A stretch of DNA of 64,000 bases from Streptomyces cyaneogriseus subsp. noncyanogenus. GTDB lineage: Bacteria; Actinomycetota; Actinomycetes; Streptomycetales; Streptomycetaceae. Below are positions 1-9,013 of the stretch, piece by piece (the stretch's first letter is position 1; each line of letters opens with the position of its first letter). The notes below the pieces were generated by a model that made no database searches, was not told the DNA's origin, and was given only the letters and a program-made list of their open reading frames with translations. Location of the stretch: the NCBI RefSeq assembly GCF_000931445.1, contig NZ_CP010849.1, forward strand, positions 1,240,001 to 1,304,000, written 5' to 3'. The position numbers and the translations under genes are program-made.

Positions 1-58
1 CCGCGCCGACGCCGAGCCAGGCGGCGGCGCCCGACAGTGAGTGTGCTGGTCCCATCAT
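1..58 (-). CDS. Metal-dependent hydrolase, YdjM/DUF457-like (N-terminal fragment)
   Basis: Only the first 19 codons are in the window; the gene runs off the left edge. Read on the minus strand from the ATG at 58 the peptide is MMGPAHSLSGAAAWLGVGA. This resembles, from memory, the start of actinobacterial membrane-bound metal-dependent hydrolases of the YdjM type, in which the early His (here H6) belongs to the metal site. It is transcribed divergently from the helicase at 204, leaving about 145 bp for both promoters. The two adjacent ATG codons (58 and 55) leave the start ambiguous by one residue. Identification rests on this short peptide alone. Confidence 0.6.
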   Translation of the reverse strand, partial: MMGPAHSLSGAAAWLGVGA

Positions 59-203
59 CGCCGTTGCCCGCCCCATTCCTCGTGCGCCGCTGTTCAGTTG
101 GCCCGGCCCGTTGACGTGCCGCCGTCGGCACAGCGTAGCCTTCATGATCTTCGAGCCCGCATCCGATTCCCGCATCGGGGCTCGGGCCAGGCAAGATGGG
201 GGC

Positions 204-2717
204 GTGACCCTCATCGATCAGCTCCCGCCGACCGCCGACCCCGATGCCCTCTACGAAGCCTTCGAGACGTGGGCGCAGGAGCGGGGTCTCACGCTCTACC
301 CCCATCAGGAGGAGGCGCTGATCGAGGTCGTCTCCGGCGCGAACGTGATCGTGTCGACGCCCACCGGCTCCGGCAAGAGCATGATCGCCGCGGGTGCCCA
401 TTTCGCGGCGCTGGCCCGGGACGAGGTCACCTTCTACACGGCTCCGATCAAGGCGCTGGTGTCGGAGAAGTTCTTCGAGCTGTGCAAGCTGTTCGGCACC
501 GAGAACGTCGGCATGCTGACCGGCGACGCCTCCGTCAACGCCGACGCCCCCGTGATCTGCTGCACCGCCGAGGTGCTGGCGTCGATCGCGCTGCGTGACG
601 GCAAGGACGCGGACGTCGGCCAGGTCGTCATGGACGAGTTCCACTTCTACGCGGAGCCGGACCGCGGCTGGGCGTGGCAGATCCCGCTGCTGGAGCTGCC
701 GCAGGCGCAGTTCGTGCTGATGTCGGCCACTCTCGGCGACGTGTCCTTCTTCGAGAAGGACCTCGAGCGCCGCACCGGCCGCCCCACGGCGGTGGTCCGC
801 TCGGCGACCCGTCCGGTGCCGCTGTCGTACGAGTACCGGTACTCGCCGCTCACCGAGACGCTCACCGATCTGCTGGAGGCCCGGCAGGCCCCCGTCTACA
901 TCGTGCACTTCACGCAGGCGCAGGCGGTGGAGCGGGCGCAGGCGCTGATGAGCATCAACATGTGCACGCGTGAGGAGAAGGACAAGATCGCCGAGCTGAT
1001 CGGCAACTTCCGCTTCACCACCAAGTTCGGCCGCAACCTCTCCCGCTACGTGCGCCACGGCATCGGTGTGCACCACGCCGGCATGCTGCCCAAGTACCGG
1101 CGTCTGGTGGAGAAGCTGGCGCAAGCCGGTCTGCTGAAGGTCATCTGCGGCACGGACACGCTCGGGGTGGGCGTCAACGTCCCGATCCGCACGGTGCTGT
1201 TCACGGCCCTGACCAAGTACGACGGCAATCGTGTCCGCACGCTGCGCGCGCGTGAGTTCCACCAGATCGCCGGGCGGGCCGGCCGGGCGGGCTTCGACAC
1301 CGAGGGGTTCGTCGTCGCCCAGGCGCCGGAGCACGTCATCGAGAACGAGAAGGCGCTCGCGAAGGCGGGTGACGATCCGAAGAAGCGCCGCAAGGTCGTC
1401 CGCAAGAAGGCGCCCGAGGGCTTCGTCGGCTGGACGGAGAAGACCTTCGAGAAGCTGATCGAGTCCGATCCGGAGCCGCTGACGTCCCGTTTCCGGGTGA
1501 CGCACACGATGCTGCTGTCGGTGATCGCCCGGCCCGGGAACGCCTTCGAGGCGATGCGGCATCTGCTGGAGGACAACCACGAGCCGCGCAAGCAGCAGCT
1601 CCGGCACATCCGGCGGGCCATCGCCATCTACCGTTCGCTGCTGGACGGCGGCATCGTCGAGAAGCTCGACCAGCCGGACGCGGAGGGCCGTATCGTCCGC
1701 CTCACGGTCGATCTCCAGCAGGACTTCGCGCTGAACCAGCCGCTGTCCACGTTCGCGCTGGCCGCGTTCGAGCTGCTCGACCCGGAGTCCCCGTCGTACG
1801 CGCTGGACATGGTGTCGGTCGTGGAGTCGACGCTGGACGACCCGCGGCAGATCCTCGCCGCCCAGCAGAACAAGGCGCGCGGCGAGGCCGTCGCCGCCAT
1901 GAAGGCGGACGGGGTGGAGTACGAGGAGCGCATGGAGCGCCTCCAGGACATCACCTACCCCAAGCCGCTGGAGGAGCTGCTCTTCCACGCGTACAACACC
2001 TACCGCCGCAGCCACCCGTGGGTCGGCGACCATCCGCTGTCGCCTAAGTCGGTCGTACGCGACATGTACGAGCGGGCGCTGTCCTTCACGGAGCTGGTCT
2101 CCTTCTACGAGCTGGCCCGCACCGAGGGCATCGTGCTGCGCTACCTCGCCAGCGCCTACAAGGCCCTGGAGCACACCATCCCGGACGACCTCAAGTCCGA
2201 GGATCTGCAGGATCTGATCGAGTGGCTGGGCGAGACGGTGCGCCAGGTCGACTCCAGCCTGCTCGACGAGTGGGAGCAGCTCGCCAACCCCGAGGAGATG
2301 ACCGCCGAGGAGGCGCAGGAGCAGGCCGACCAGGTCAAGCCGGTCACCACCAACACCCGGGCCTTCCGCGTGCTGGTGCGCAACGCGTTGTTCCGCCGGG
2401 TGGAGCTGGCCGCCCTCGACCAGGTCGAGGAGCTGGGCGAGATGGACGCCGACTCCGGCTGGGACGCGGACGCCTGGGGCGAGGCGATGGACAGGTACTG
2501 GGACGAGCACGACGAGCTGGGCACCGGTCCCGACGCCCGCGGCCCGAAGCTGCTGATCATCGAGGAGGAGCCGCAGAACGGCCTGTGGCGCGTCCGGCAG
2601 ATCTTCGACGACCCGCGCGGTGACCACGACTGGGGCATCAGCGCGGAGGTCGATCTCGCGGCCTCCGACGCGGAGGGACGCGCCGTCGTCCGCGTCACCG
2701 ACGTCGGTCAGCTCTGA
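204..2717 (+). CDS. DEAD/DEAH-box helicase with C-terminal DUF3516-type region
   Basis: Superfamily 2 helicase of 837 residues. Motifs in order: Walker A PTGSGKS at about residues 53-59, DEFH (motif II) at 144-147, SAT (motif III) at 174-176, and QIAGRAGRAG (motif VI) near residue 355. The long alpha-helical, acidic C-terminal half is the part called DUF3516 in actinobacterial homologues. The family is probably an RNA or DNA unwinding enzyme; its substrate is not known to me. I chose the GTG at 204, preceded by GGGGGC, because the residues before it (in-frame ATGs at 111 and 144) are not helicase-like. The next gene, tesB, starts 19 bp after the stop and is probably cotranscribed. Confidence 0.9.
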   Translation: MTLIDQLPPTADPDALYEAFETWAQERGLTLYPHQEEALIEVVSGANVIVSTPTGSGKSMIAAGAHFAALARDEVTFYTAPIKALVSEKFFELCKLFGTENVGMLTGDASVNADAPVICCTAEVLASIALRDGKDADVGQVVMDEFHFYAEPDRGWAWQIPLLELPQAQFVLMSATLGDVSFFEKDLERRTGRPTAVVRSATRPVPLSYEYRYSPLTETLTDLLEARQAPVYIVHFTQAQAVERAQALMSINMCTREEKDKIAELIGNFRFTTKFGRNLSRYVRHGIGVHHAGMLPKYRRLVEKLAQAGLLKVICGTDTLGVGVNVPIRTVLFTALTKYDGNRVRTLRAREFHQIAGRAGRAGFDTEGFVVAQAPEHVIENEKALAKAGDDPKKRRKVVRKKAPEGFVGWTEKTFEKLIESDPEPLTSRFRVTHTMLLSVIARPGNAFEAMRHLLEDNHEPRKQQLRHIRRAIAIYRSLLDGGIVEKLDQPDAEGRIVRLTVDLQQDFALNQPLSTFALAAFELLDPESPSYALDMVSVVESTLDDPRQILAAQQNKARGEAVAAMKADGVEYEERMERLQDITYPKPLEELLFHAYNTYRRSHPWVGDHPLSPKSVVRDMYERALSFTELVSFYELARTEGIVLRYLASAYKALEHTIPDDLKSEDLQDLIEWLGETVRQVDSSLLDEWEQLANPEEMTAEEAQEQADQVKPVTTNTRAFRVLVRNALFRRVELAALDQVEELGEMDADSGWDADAWGEAMDRYWDEHDELGTGPDARGPKLLIIEEEPQNGLWRVRQIFDDPRGDHDWGISAEVDLAASDAEGRAVVRVTDVGQL

Positions 2718-2736
2718 GCACAGGAGAAACCCACCC

Positions 2737-3603
2737 ATGACGAATCCGGCCGAACGGCTTGTCGACCTGCTCGACCTGGAGCAGATCGAGGTCAACATCT
2801 TCCGCGGCCGCAGCCCGCAGGAGTCCCTGCAGCGGGTCTTCGGCGGCCAGGTCGCCGGCCAGGCGCTGGTCGCCGCCGGCCGGACGACGGACGGCGACCG
2901 CCCGGTGCACTCGCTGCACGCGTACTTCCTGCGCCCGGGCCGGCCGGGCGTGCCGATCGTGTACCAGGTCGAGCGGGTCCGCGACGGCCGGTCCTTCACC
3001 ACCCGCCGGGTCACCGCCGTGCAGCAGGGCCGCACGATCTTCAATCTCACCGCCTCCTTCCACAAGCCCGAACCGGGCAGTTTCGAGCACCAGCTCCCGC
3101 CGGCCCGCGAGGTCCCGCCCCCGGAGTCCCTGCCGACGGTGGCCGACGAGATCCGTGAGCATCTCGGCGCGCTGCCCGAGCAGTTGGAACGGATGGCCCG
3201 GCGCCAGCCCTTCGACATCCGCTACGTCGACCGGCTGCGCTGGAACGCCGAGGAGATCAAGGACGCCGAGCCGCGCAGCGCCGTGTGGATGCGCGCGGTG
3301 GGCCCGCTCGGTGACGATCCGCTCGTGCACACCTGCGCCCTGACCTACGCCAGTGACATGACGCTCCTGGACGCCGTGCGCATCCCGGTCGAGCCCCTGT
3401 GGGGACCGCGGGGCTTCGACATGGCGTCGCTGGACCACGCCATGTGGTTCCACCGCCCGTTCCGCGCGGACGAGTGGTTCCTGTACGACCAGGAGTCGCC
3501 GATCGCCACGGGCGGGCGGGGCCTGGCCCGGGGCCGGATCTACGACGTGCAGGGGCGTCTGCTGGTGTCCGTCGTCCAGGAAGGGCTCTTCCGGGCTCTG
3601 TAG
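2737..3603 (+). CDS. tesB: Acyl-CoA thioesterase II (TesB family)
   Basis: Hydrolyses acyl-CoA to free fatty acid and CoA in the cytoplasm. The 288-residue length and double-hotdog layout are typical of TesB. Family signatures are visible: VFGGQVAGQALVAA near residues 29-42, the HSLHAYFLRPG block, and the C-terminal DHAMWFHRPFRADEWFLY with the second hotdog, followed by GGRGLARGRIYD. The ATG at 2737 is preceded by AGGAG at 2722-2726; a longer reading upstream would overlap the helicase in another frame and lacks a good ribosome site. It sits 19 bp downstream of the helicase gene on the same strand. Confidence 0.93.
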   Translation: MTNPAERLVDLLDLEQIEVNIFRGRSPQESLQRVFGGQVAGQALVAAGRTTDGDRPVHSLHAYFLRPGRPGVPIVYQVERVRDGRSFTTRRVTAVQQGRTIFNLTASFHKPEPGSFEHQLPPAREVPPPESLPTVADEIREHLGALPEQLERMARRQPFDIRYVDRLRWNAEEIKDAEPRSAVWMRAVGPLGDDPLVHTCALTYASDMTLLDAVRIPVEPLWGPRGFDMASLDHAMWFHRPFRADEWFLYDQESPIATGGRGLARGRIYDVQGRLLVSVVQEGLFRAL

Positions 3604-3619
3604 CGCCGTCGCCGCGAAC

Positions 3620-4612
3620 TCACGAGCCTGCGCGGCGGAACCAGCTCAGCACCCGGCGGGTCCGTGCGGGGCCGGGGCGGCCGGGTGGCCGCTGCCGCGC
3701 TGCCGGGTGGGACGCGGCCGGCGGCGAGGCCGCTCGCGGGCCGGCCGCCTCCCGTGCCGGGCGGCATGCCGCCGGATGCGGTTTCGGCCGGGGTGCCGGC
3801 CGCTGCTCGCGGGCGGCGGCCAGCGCGCGGAGCAGTTCCGCCTGGAGCCACTCGATCTCCTGCGGGTCATCGGCCGTCGCGAGGTCCGCGGCGATCCGCG
3901 CGGCCGGTGAGCCGGGCAGGCCGTGCCCCGGCGGCTGCCTCCGCAAGCGGTTCAGACGGGAGCGCTCGTACGGGTCCCGCACGGTCCGCGAGAGGTGGAC
4001 CGGGTCGAGCAGCGAGGCCACCGCCGCGGCCCGTGCCCAGGGGTCGTCGGCCTGGCGCAGCATGGAGGCCAGTTGGCGGCCTCGCCAGGTGCGGGGGCGC
4101 AGGTCCAGGCCGGTGTCCAGCCGTTCGCGCTTTTCCCCGGGCAGCGGGCCCTTCAGCAGCGGCGCGTTGCGCCCGTCGGCCGCGAACTGCCGCAGTTCGT
4201 CCGCCAGATACAGCCAGACCACCGCCCGGTAGCGGTTGACGTAGAACGTGACCGGGGCGAGAAGGCCCAGGCGGGCGAGGCGCGTGAACCGGGCCTTCGC
4301 CACACCCATGAGGGCCGCGCCCCGCGTGGTGCCCACGGTCGCCACGCTCTCCCGCAGGGATTGGGGGAAGCCTTCCTCACCGCGGAGCCGCTCGATCTCG
4401 GCACGCGGGACGTGCCGGCCGCCGGCGGGGGCGGGGACGGTGCGGACGCGTCCCAGCTCTACGGCGATGTACAGTTCGCTGGGTTTCAAGCCGAGTTCAC
4501 GCGCCGCGCCGCTTCGCGTGATCAAGGTGTGCCGCCCGGCCGGAGTGGGCCGGGCGGCGCTGATCCGCTCGGTGGCGGCCGGGTCCTGATACGTCGTGGT
4601 CCTGCCCGACAT
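3620..4612 (-). CDS. DUF6397-like DNA-binding protein
   Basis: A 330-residue cytoplasmic protein that I match, from memory, to the Streptomyces family DUF6397; function unknown. The N-terminal part (about residues 35-80) reads like an excisionase/MerR-type winged helix: SGAARELGLKPSELYIAVELGRVRTVP followed by GRHVPRAEIERL. A second similar block follows at about 95-150 (GVAKARFTRLARLGLLAPVTFYVNRYRAVVWLYLADELRQF). The last 80 residues are Pro/Ala/Arg-rich and probably disordered. The ATG at 4612 has GGGGGAGA just upstream. The gene ends 17 bp from the end of convergent tesB. A perfect 12-bp palindrome (4658-4669) lies just upstream and may be its operator. Confidence 0.7.
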   Translation of the reverse strand: MSGRTTTYQDPAATERISAARPTPAGRHTLITRSGAARELGLKPSELYIAVELGRVRTVPAPAGGRHVPRAEIERLRGEEGFPQSLRESVATVGTTRGAALMGVAKARFTRLARLGLLAPVTFYVNRYRAVVWLYLADELRQFAADGRNAPLLKGPLPGEKRERLDTGLDLRPRTWRGRQLASMLRQADDPWARAAAVASLLDPVHLSRTVRDPYERSRLNRLRRQPPGHGLPGSPAARIAADLATADDPQEIEWLQAELLRALAAAREQRPAPRPKPHPAACRPAREAAGPRAASPPAASHPAARQRPPGRPGPARTRRVLSWFRRAGS

Positions 4613-4657
4613 GGTCGTCTCCCCCGTGGTGTGTGCGCACCGGCGCCGTCCGCGCCC

Positions 4658-4669
4658 GTGTGATCACAC
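4658..4669. promoter_or_regulatory. 12-bp palindrome GTGTGATCACAC, possible operator
   Basis: Perfect inverted repeat located 46 bp upstream of the start codon of the minus-strand DUF6397-like gene, in the intergenic space before the Roadblock gene. The form TGTGATCACA looks like sites of GntR or CRP-type regulators, but the spacing is shorter than the CRP consensus. Regulatory function is inferred from position only. Confidence 0.35.
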
Positions 4670-4739
4670 ACAGTAGCCGCTCGTCGACGCTCGCCGCGGA
4701 GCCTGTGGAAAACTCTCCGCGGGCGGGTGAACGCCCAGG

Positions 4740-5153
4740 TCACAGCTCTCTGTTGGGTGTCCGCTCGGGCTGCCGGGCATCCACGTCCAGATGTTCGCCC
4801 ACCCGGTTCACGAGCAGCGTCATCTCGTAGGCGATCTGACCGATGTCGGCTTCCGCCCCGCTGAGCACGCACAGACAACTGCCGCTGCCGGCCGCGGTGA
4901 CGAACAGCACCGCGTCGTCGAACTCCACCATCGTCTGGCGCACCCGGCCGGCACCGAAGTGACGGCCCGAGCCTTTCGCCAGGCTGTGCAGTCCTGAGGA
5001 GATGGCGGCGAGGTGTTCGGCGTCCTCGCGCCGCAATCCCGTACTCGCCCCCGTCACCAGTCCGTCGTTGGACAGCACCAGCGCGTGCCGTACATGCTGC
5101 ACACGCTCGGTCAGGTCGTCCAGCAGCCAGCCAAGTCCCCGGTTCTGCGCCAT
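4740..5153 (-). CDS. Roadblock/LC7 domain protein
   Basis: A 137-residue single-domain protein of the Roadblock/LC7 (MglB-like) family, which acts as a partner or regulator of small Ras-like GTPases. Sequence features are the conserved HALVLSNDGLVTGASTGL strand-turn near residues 22-39, the helix with HLAAISSGLHSLAKG, and the later SGSCLCVLSGAEADIGQIAYEM. In Streptomyces, such proteins (CvnB) usually sit in conservons with a histidine-kinase-like protein, a DUF742 protein and a GTPase; none of those partners is adjacent here, so this is an orphan. The ATG at 5153 is preceded by GGGGAG; the longer reading frame to 5261 has no comparable ribosome site. Confidence 0.85.
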   Translation of the reverse strand: MAQNRGLGWLLDDLTERVQHVRHALVLSNDGLVTGASTGLRREDAEHLAAISSGLHSLAKGSGRHFGAGRVRQTMVEFDDAVLFVTAAGSGSCLCVLSGAEADIGQIAYEMTLLVNRVGEHLDVDARQPERTPNREL

Positions 5154-5254
5154 GGTCCGGTCTCCCCGTGTTTTCCCCGTACGTCGTCTCCCCTGAGGGG
5201 GGTCTGTCCGCCAGCCTTCCCCACGGCCGGGCTGCGGGCAAGGAGGATGGGGAC

Positions 5255-5683
5255 ATGGCACAGAAGATGACCGACGAGGAGTGGCGGGCGTTCGTCTCCC
5301 ACGGCACCCGCACGGCGAAGCTCTCGACCGTCCGGGCGGACGGCAGTCCGCATGTGGCGCCGATCTGGTTCCTGCTGGACGGCGACGAGGTGGTGTTCAA
5401 CACCGGCAAGGGCACGGTGAAGGGGCGCAACCTGGCCCGGGACGGCCGGGTCGCCCTGTGCGTGGACGACGACCGGCCGCCCTTCGACTTCGTCGTGCTG
5501 CACGGCCGGGCACGGTTGTCGGAGGACCTCGGCGAGATGCGGCACTGGGCCGCCCGGATCGGTGCCCGCTACATGGGCGAGGAACGCGCGGAGGAGTTCG
5601 GCGCCCGCAACGGCGTCCCGGGTGAACTCCTGGTCCGGGTCACCGTCGACAAGGTCCTGGCCCACAAGGGCGTGGCGGACTGA
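5255..5683 (+). CDS. PPOX-class F420-dependent oxidoreductase
   Basis: A 142-residue split-barrel flavin/deazaflavin-binding protein of the pyridoxamine-5'-phosphate-oxidase-like superfamily. Typical elements are the N-terminal TAKLSTVRADGSPHVAPIWF strand pair, the FNTGKGTVKGRNLARDGRVALCVDD block that contacts cofactor phosphate, and FVVLHGRARL. Actinobacterial members of this size usually use F420; the substrate is unknown. The start at 5255 has AAGGAGG at 5240-5246. It is divergent from the Roadblock gene, with about 100 bp between the two starts. Confidence 0.85.
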   Translation: MAQKMTDEEWRAFVSHGTRTAKLSTVRADGSPHVAPIWFLLDGDEVVFNTGKGTVKGRNLARDGRVALCVDDDRPPFDFVVLHGRARLSEDLGEMRHWAARIGARYMGEERAEEFGARNGVPGELLVRVTVDKVLAHKGVAD

Positions 5684-5917
5684 CGCCGGCTCCCGGTCGG
5701 TCTCGCGGCGGCCCGTCGAGCCGGGCCGCCGGGCGCGGTGCGCACGCCCGATTACTCGGCGAGCCGGAGCAGCGCCTCTCCCCCGGGTTTCGGGACCGCG
5801 CGTCGCGCCGCACCATGGGCGTCTCCCGCCGGAGCCGCTCACGCGGGAGGCGTCCCGGGAGCCGTGACGGTGGGCGTTCCCGTGCCGGTGCGGCGCCGGT
5901 GCGGGATCATGCGGAGC

Positions 5918-6517
5918 ATGAGCGACGACCACACGCACGTCCAGGAGTTCTTCACCGCCCGCGCCGCCGACTGGGACAGCCGGTTCCCCGACGACGGCCC
6001 CGCCTACGCGGCCGCGGTGGCCGAGATCGGCCTGCGCCCGGGGGACCGCGTACTCGACGCGGGCTGCGGCACCGGACGGGCCCTGCCGCCGCTGCGGGCC
6101 GCGGTGGGACCCGCGGGCGTGGTGCTCGGGGCCGATCTGACGCCGGCCATGCTGGACGCCGCGATACGGGCCGGGCGGGACCGGGACGGGCGGCTGCTGC
6201 TGGCCGATGTCGCCGCGCTGCCGCTGCGCTCACGCTCGCTCGACGCGGTGTTCGGGGCGGGTCTGGTCGCGCATCTGCCCCGTCCGGCGGAGAACCTGCG
6301 GGAGTTGGCGCGTGTGGTGCGCCCCGGCGGCGTACTGGCCCTGTTCCATCCCATCGGCAGGGCCGCCCTCGCGGCGCGGCAGGGCCGCCGCATCACGCCG
6401 GACGACCTGCGCGCCGAGCCGCGTCTGCGGCCCCTGCTGGCCGGTGCGGGATGGCGTATGACGTCGTACGTCGACGAGGACGCGCGGTTCCTGGCGCTGG
6501 CCGTCCGCGAGGAGTGA
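5918..6517 (+). CDS. Class I SAM-dependent methyltransferase
   Basis: A 199-residue methyltransferase. Motif I is VLDAGCGTGRALPPL at about residues 40-54, the acidic residue binding the SAM ribose is in VLGADLTPAML near 68-78, and the post-motif ALPLRSRSLDAVFGAGLVAHL is UbiE/Methyltransf_11-like. The substrate cannot be inferred. I chose the ATG at 5918; the in-frame ATG at 5909 is equally possible because neither has a well-spaced ribosome site. The 234 bp upstream (5684-5917) show no gene. Confidence 0.85.
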   Translation: MSDDHTHVQEFFTARAADWDSRFPDDGPAYAAAVAEIGLRPGDRVLDAGCGTGRALPPLRAAVGPAGVVLGADLTPAMLDAAIRAGRDRDGRLLLADVAALPLRSRSLDAVFGAGLVAHLPRPAENLRELARVVRPGGVLALFHPIGRAALAARQGRRITPDDLRAEPRLRPLLAGAGWRMTSYVDEDARFLALAVREE

Positions 6518-6704
6518 GCCCGGTTCGCCCGCGGACACGCGGCTCGCGGCCCGGCCGCCGGGAGTGTGGCCCACGCGGGTCGGCCGGGCGCCATCGTCTC
6601 CGCCCGCGCCGGGCCGCCTGGACGCCGCTTTCCGGCGCGGCGTCCTCACCCGCGTGCGCGGCACCTCCCTCTGCGGACCCGGCCCGCCGGGACGGTCCCC
6701 CGGC

Positions 6705-7601
6705 TCACTCGGCGGCCGGCCCTCCGACGTGGCGCACGGGGCAGCCCCGCAGGCCCGGCACCGGACGCGTGCCCAGGTCCTCCAGCCGGTAGCCACCGGG
6801 ATAGCTCTTGATCTCCCAGTTCTGCCGGGCGTAGTGCGGACCGCGCCGCGGCGGCATCAAGCGCACCGCGCGGCCCCGCAGCCGTACCGCGCGGCGCACC
6901 CATGTGCGCGTCGCGGGGCTCGGCGGGGTGTAGCGGAAGGCGTCCAGGAGGGAGTCGTCCAGCAGGGCGAAGATCCCGGTGCGCAGCAGGGGGGCGAGCG
7001 GGCGCGGGTACCAGGAGGTCATCAGGTCCAGTGTGGCGTCGGCGACGCGGCGCGCGCCCGCGTCCCAGCCGAAGTGGGCCTCCTCATAGGCGTCGAGGCA
7101 GGACTCGAACTCCTCGTAGGACTCGGGGATGTCCTTGATCCCCATGTGCCGCCCCAGCGTGCTGTAGTGGACGGCGCTGGCGATGATCTCGTGGCGGGAC
7201 AGCCTGCGCCATCCGTAGGCGTCGATCCACCGCTTGGGCGTCACGACGAAGGTGCACAGGACGTAGCGCATGTCGTCGTTGCCGATGTCGTAGCCGCGGT
7301 GCATCTGGTTGATGCGGCGGATCGCCGTGCGGCCCTGCTCGCTGGCGAATCCGTGCTCGACGACGGCGTCGAGGAGCAGGGCCGTGTCGTCGTACCGCTT
7401 CTGCGAGCGGTCGGTGAGCTCGGCCGTCTCGGCGAGCAGCCGGCCGATGCCGGGCACGGCGTAGGTGCGGTACAGGGCCAGTTCCAGGGCGCGGGTGACG
7501 TCCCAGGGGAACTCGTAGGCCGACATGAGGCGGTAGATCTCCGACGCGTCCCGGTAGGGGTCCATCCGCCGGATCTGTGCCAGCCGTTCGTAGCGTTTCA
7601 C
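6705..7601 (-). CDS. MpaB-type oxygenase (DUF2236)
   Basis: A 298-residue protein matching the oxygenase MpaB / rubber-oxygenase-like family, heme-dependent alpha-helical proteins formerly DUF2236. Supporting features are the N-terminal RYERLAQIRRMDPYRDASEIYRLM, the GRTAIRRINQMHRGYDIGNDDMRYVL segment carrying candidate heme-ligand His residues, and WIDAYGWRRLSRHE. The start is a GTG at 7601. The C-terminal 60 residues are Arg/Pro-rich. Substrate unknown. The 187 bp between its stop and the methyltransferase stop hold no gene I can support. Confidence 0.78.
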   Translation of the reverse strand: MKRYERLAQIRRMDPYRDASEIYRLMSAYEFPWDVTRALELALYRTYAVPGIGRLLAETAELTDRSQKRYDDTALLLDAVVEHGFASEQGRTAIRRINQMHRGYDIGNDDMRYVLCTFVVTPKRWIDAYGWRRLSRHEIIASAVHYSTLGRHMGIKDIPESYEEFESCLDAYEEAHFGWDAGARRVADATLDLMTSWYPRPLAPLLRTGIFALLDDSLLDAFRYTPPSPATRTWVRRAVRLRGRAVRLMPPRRGPHYARQNWEIKSYPGGYRLEDLGTRPVPGLRGCPVRHVGGPAAE

Positions 7602-7862
7602 CGCACTCCGCCCCTTCTGCCTGCCCGGCCCCCAACTCTACGTTGAGAGGCAGCAGATGGTGATCGGCCAGGACAGCAGCACCCGCACAGGGGATGGTGG
7701 TCGGCATGTTCGGCAAGGTGGGCAAGGTCTGCGGCGGAATCCTCGGCGCCTGGCGCGCGGAGGCGGTGAGGGAGCCGGAGAGGCGGACGCACGCCCGTGA
7801 CAAGCGTCTTCCCGCCGCACTAGGGTGCCCGCCGTTGGTCGAACCGATGTGGGGAGGCTGGG

Positions 7863-8705
7863 ATGGCCGGGACGGACGAGGACGCCGTCGCCGCCGCGGA
7901 CGACGCGCTCTATGTGCTCACGGCGACGCTGCTGACGCCGGCGACGTTCCCGAGCGTGCTGGGCGATGACTACCCGGAGGCGTGCGCGGCGCTCGGCCTC
8001 CCACCGCTGGCCGACGGTTACGGCCTGGTCTTCGGGCAGGACGGTGACGGCGCCCGGTGGACGGTGGCCGTCGACGACGTCTCGCTGGTCGCCGTCGCCA
8101 TCGCGTCGTGGGACTGCGGAATGGAGTACGACCTGTCGCCGGACGAGCGTTCGGTCGTCGCCGCCCTGCCGGGCTGGCCCCTCCACATCGCCGTGGCGGC
8201 ACCAGGGGTCCCGGCGCCGCACGATCCGGACCCCGCAACCGCCGGCCGGCCCGCGCTGTCACCGCCGGGCGACGAGACCTGGGGTCCCGCCCAGCGACGC
8301 CTGGGCGCCGACGAGATCGCGCTCCAGTGGTCGCTGTGGCGGCAGCAGGTCGAGGCCGCCTCCGTCCCGGCGCCGGACGACGGCTCCGCCGCCGCGGACG
8401 GCTCGGGGCGGGGCGGTCCCGGCCGGGCCGCCTCCGGCCACCAGGGGGTGCGGCGGGTCCTCGCGGAGGCCAGGGCGTACCTCGACACTCCGCCGCCGCT
8501 CGGCCGTGTGCGGTCGGCGTTCGCGCCCGGCGAGGCGCGCACGCTGCGCGCCGACGGCCCCGGCTGGTCGCTCGTGGCCAGGACCGACGACATCGCCTTC
8601 GTCCTGCTCGACGAGGAGCCCGGTGAGGTGCTGCCGGTGCTCCGGGGCCCGGAGCTGCCGGGCCTGCTCGCGGCGCTCGACAAGCTGGCGGTGCGCCCTA
8701 GCTGA
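7863..8705 (+). CDS. Conserved hypothetical protein, 280 residues
   Basis: I do not recognise this family. The reading frame has strong Streptomyces codon bias, and the ATG at 7863 is preceded by GGGGAGG with good spacing. The protein is acidic and soluble with no signal peptide or membrane segment. Its layout is an N-terminal globular part (about 1-115), a Pro/Ala/Gly-rich hinge (about 115-200), and a C-terminal globular part ending in LPGLLAALDKLAVRPS. It stands alone between the divergent MpaB-type gene and the tannase-like gene. No function is proposed. Confidence 0.7.
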   Translation: MAGTDEDAVAAADDALYVLTATLLTPATFPSVLGDDYPEACAALGLPPLADGYGLVFGQDGDGARWTVAVDDVSLVAVAIASWDCGMEYDLSPDERSVVAALPGWPLHIAVAAPGVPAPHDPDPATAGRPALSPPGDETWGPAQRRLGADEIALQWSLWRQQVEAASVPAPDDGSAAADGSGRGGPGRAASGHQGVRRVLAEARAYLDTPPPLGRVRSAFAPGEARTLRADGPGWSLVARTDDIAFVLLDEEPGEVLPVLRGPELPGLLAALDKLAVRPS

Positions 8706-9013
8706 CGGTGGGGGCCGGGGAGCCCGGTTGTGGGCCGTCGCCGGCCCTCGGGCCGCGGGCAGGGCGTCGTGCCGGGCAATACCCGGCAGCTCCGGGTTCG
8801 ACGCGGACGGCCGGCGGGGGCGGAGCCCCCGCGCCCGCCCCGTCCCGTGTCTTCGGACCCCACCCCACGGCCCTGTTCGCTGTGTTCCCCACCCATGGAT
8901 GGGAGTGAAAGAGCCCCGCATCATGAGGCAACCCACGCCCACGGCTCGACTTCTGCCCTCTGCCCGACCCGCCCCTCGCAGCCGTGCCGGTCCCCTCGTC
9001 GTTGGAGGCACAG
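8706..9013. other. Intergenic region, 308 bp
   Basis: No convincing gene, RNA or terminator was seen. It carries the promoter for the tannase-like gene, whose ribosome site GGAGG is at 9004-9008. Confidence 0.5.
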
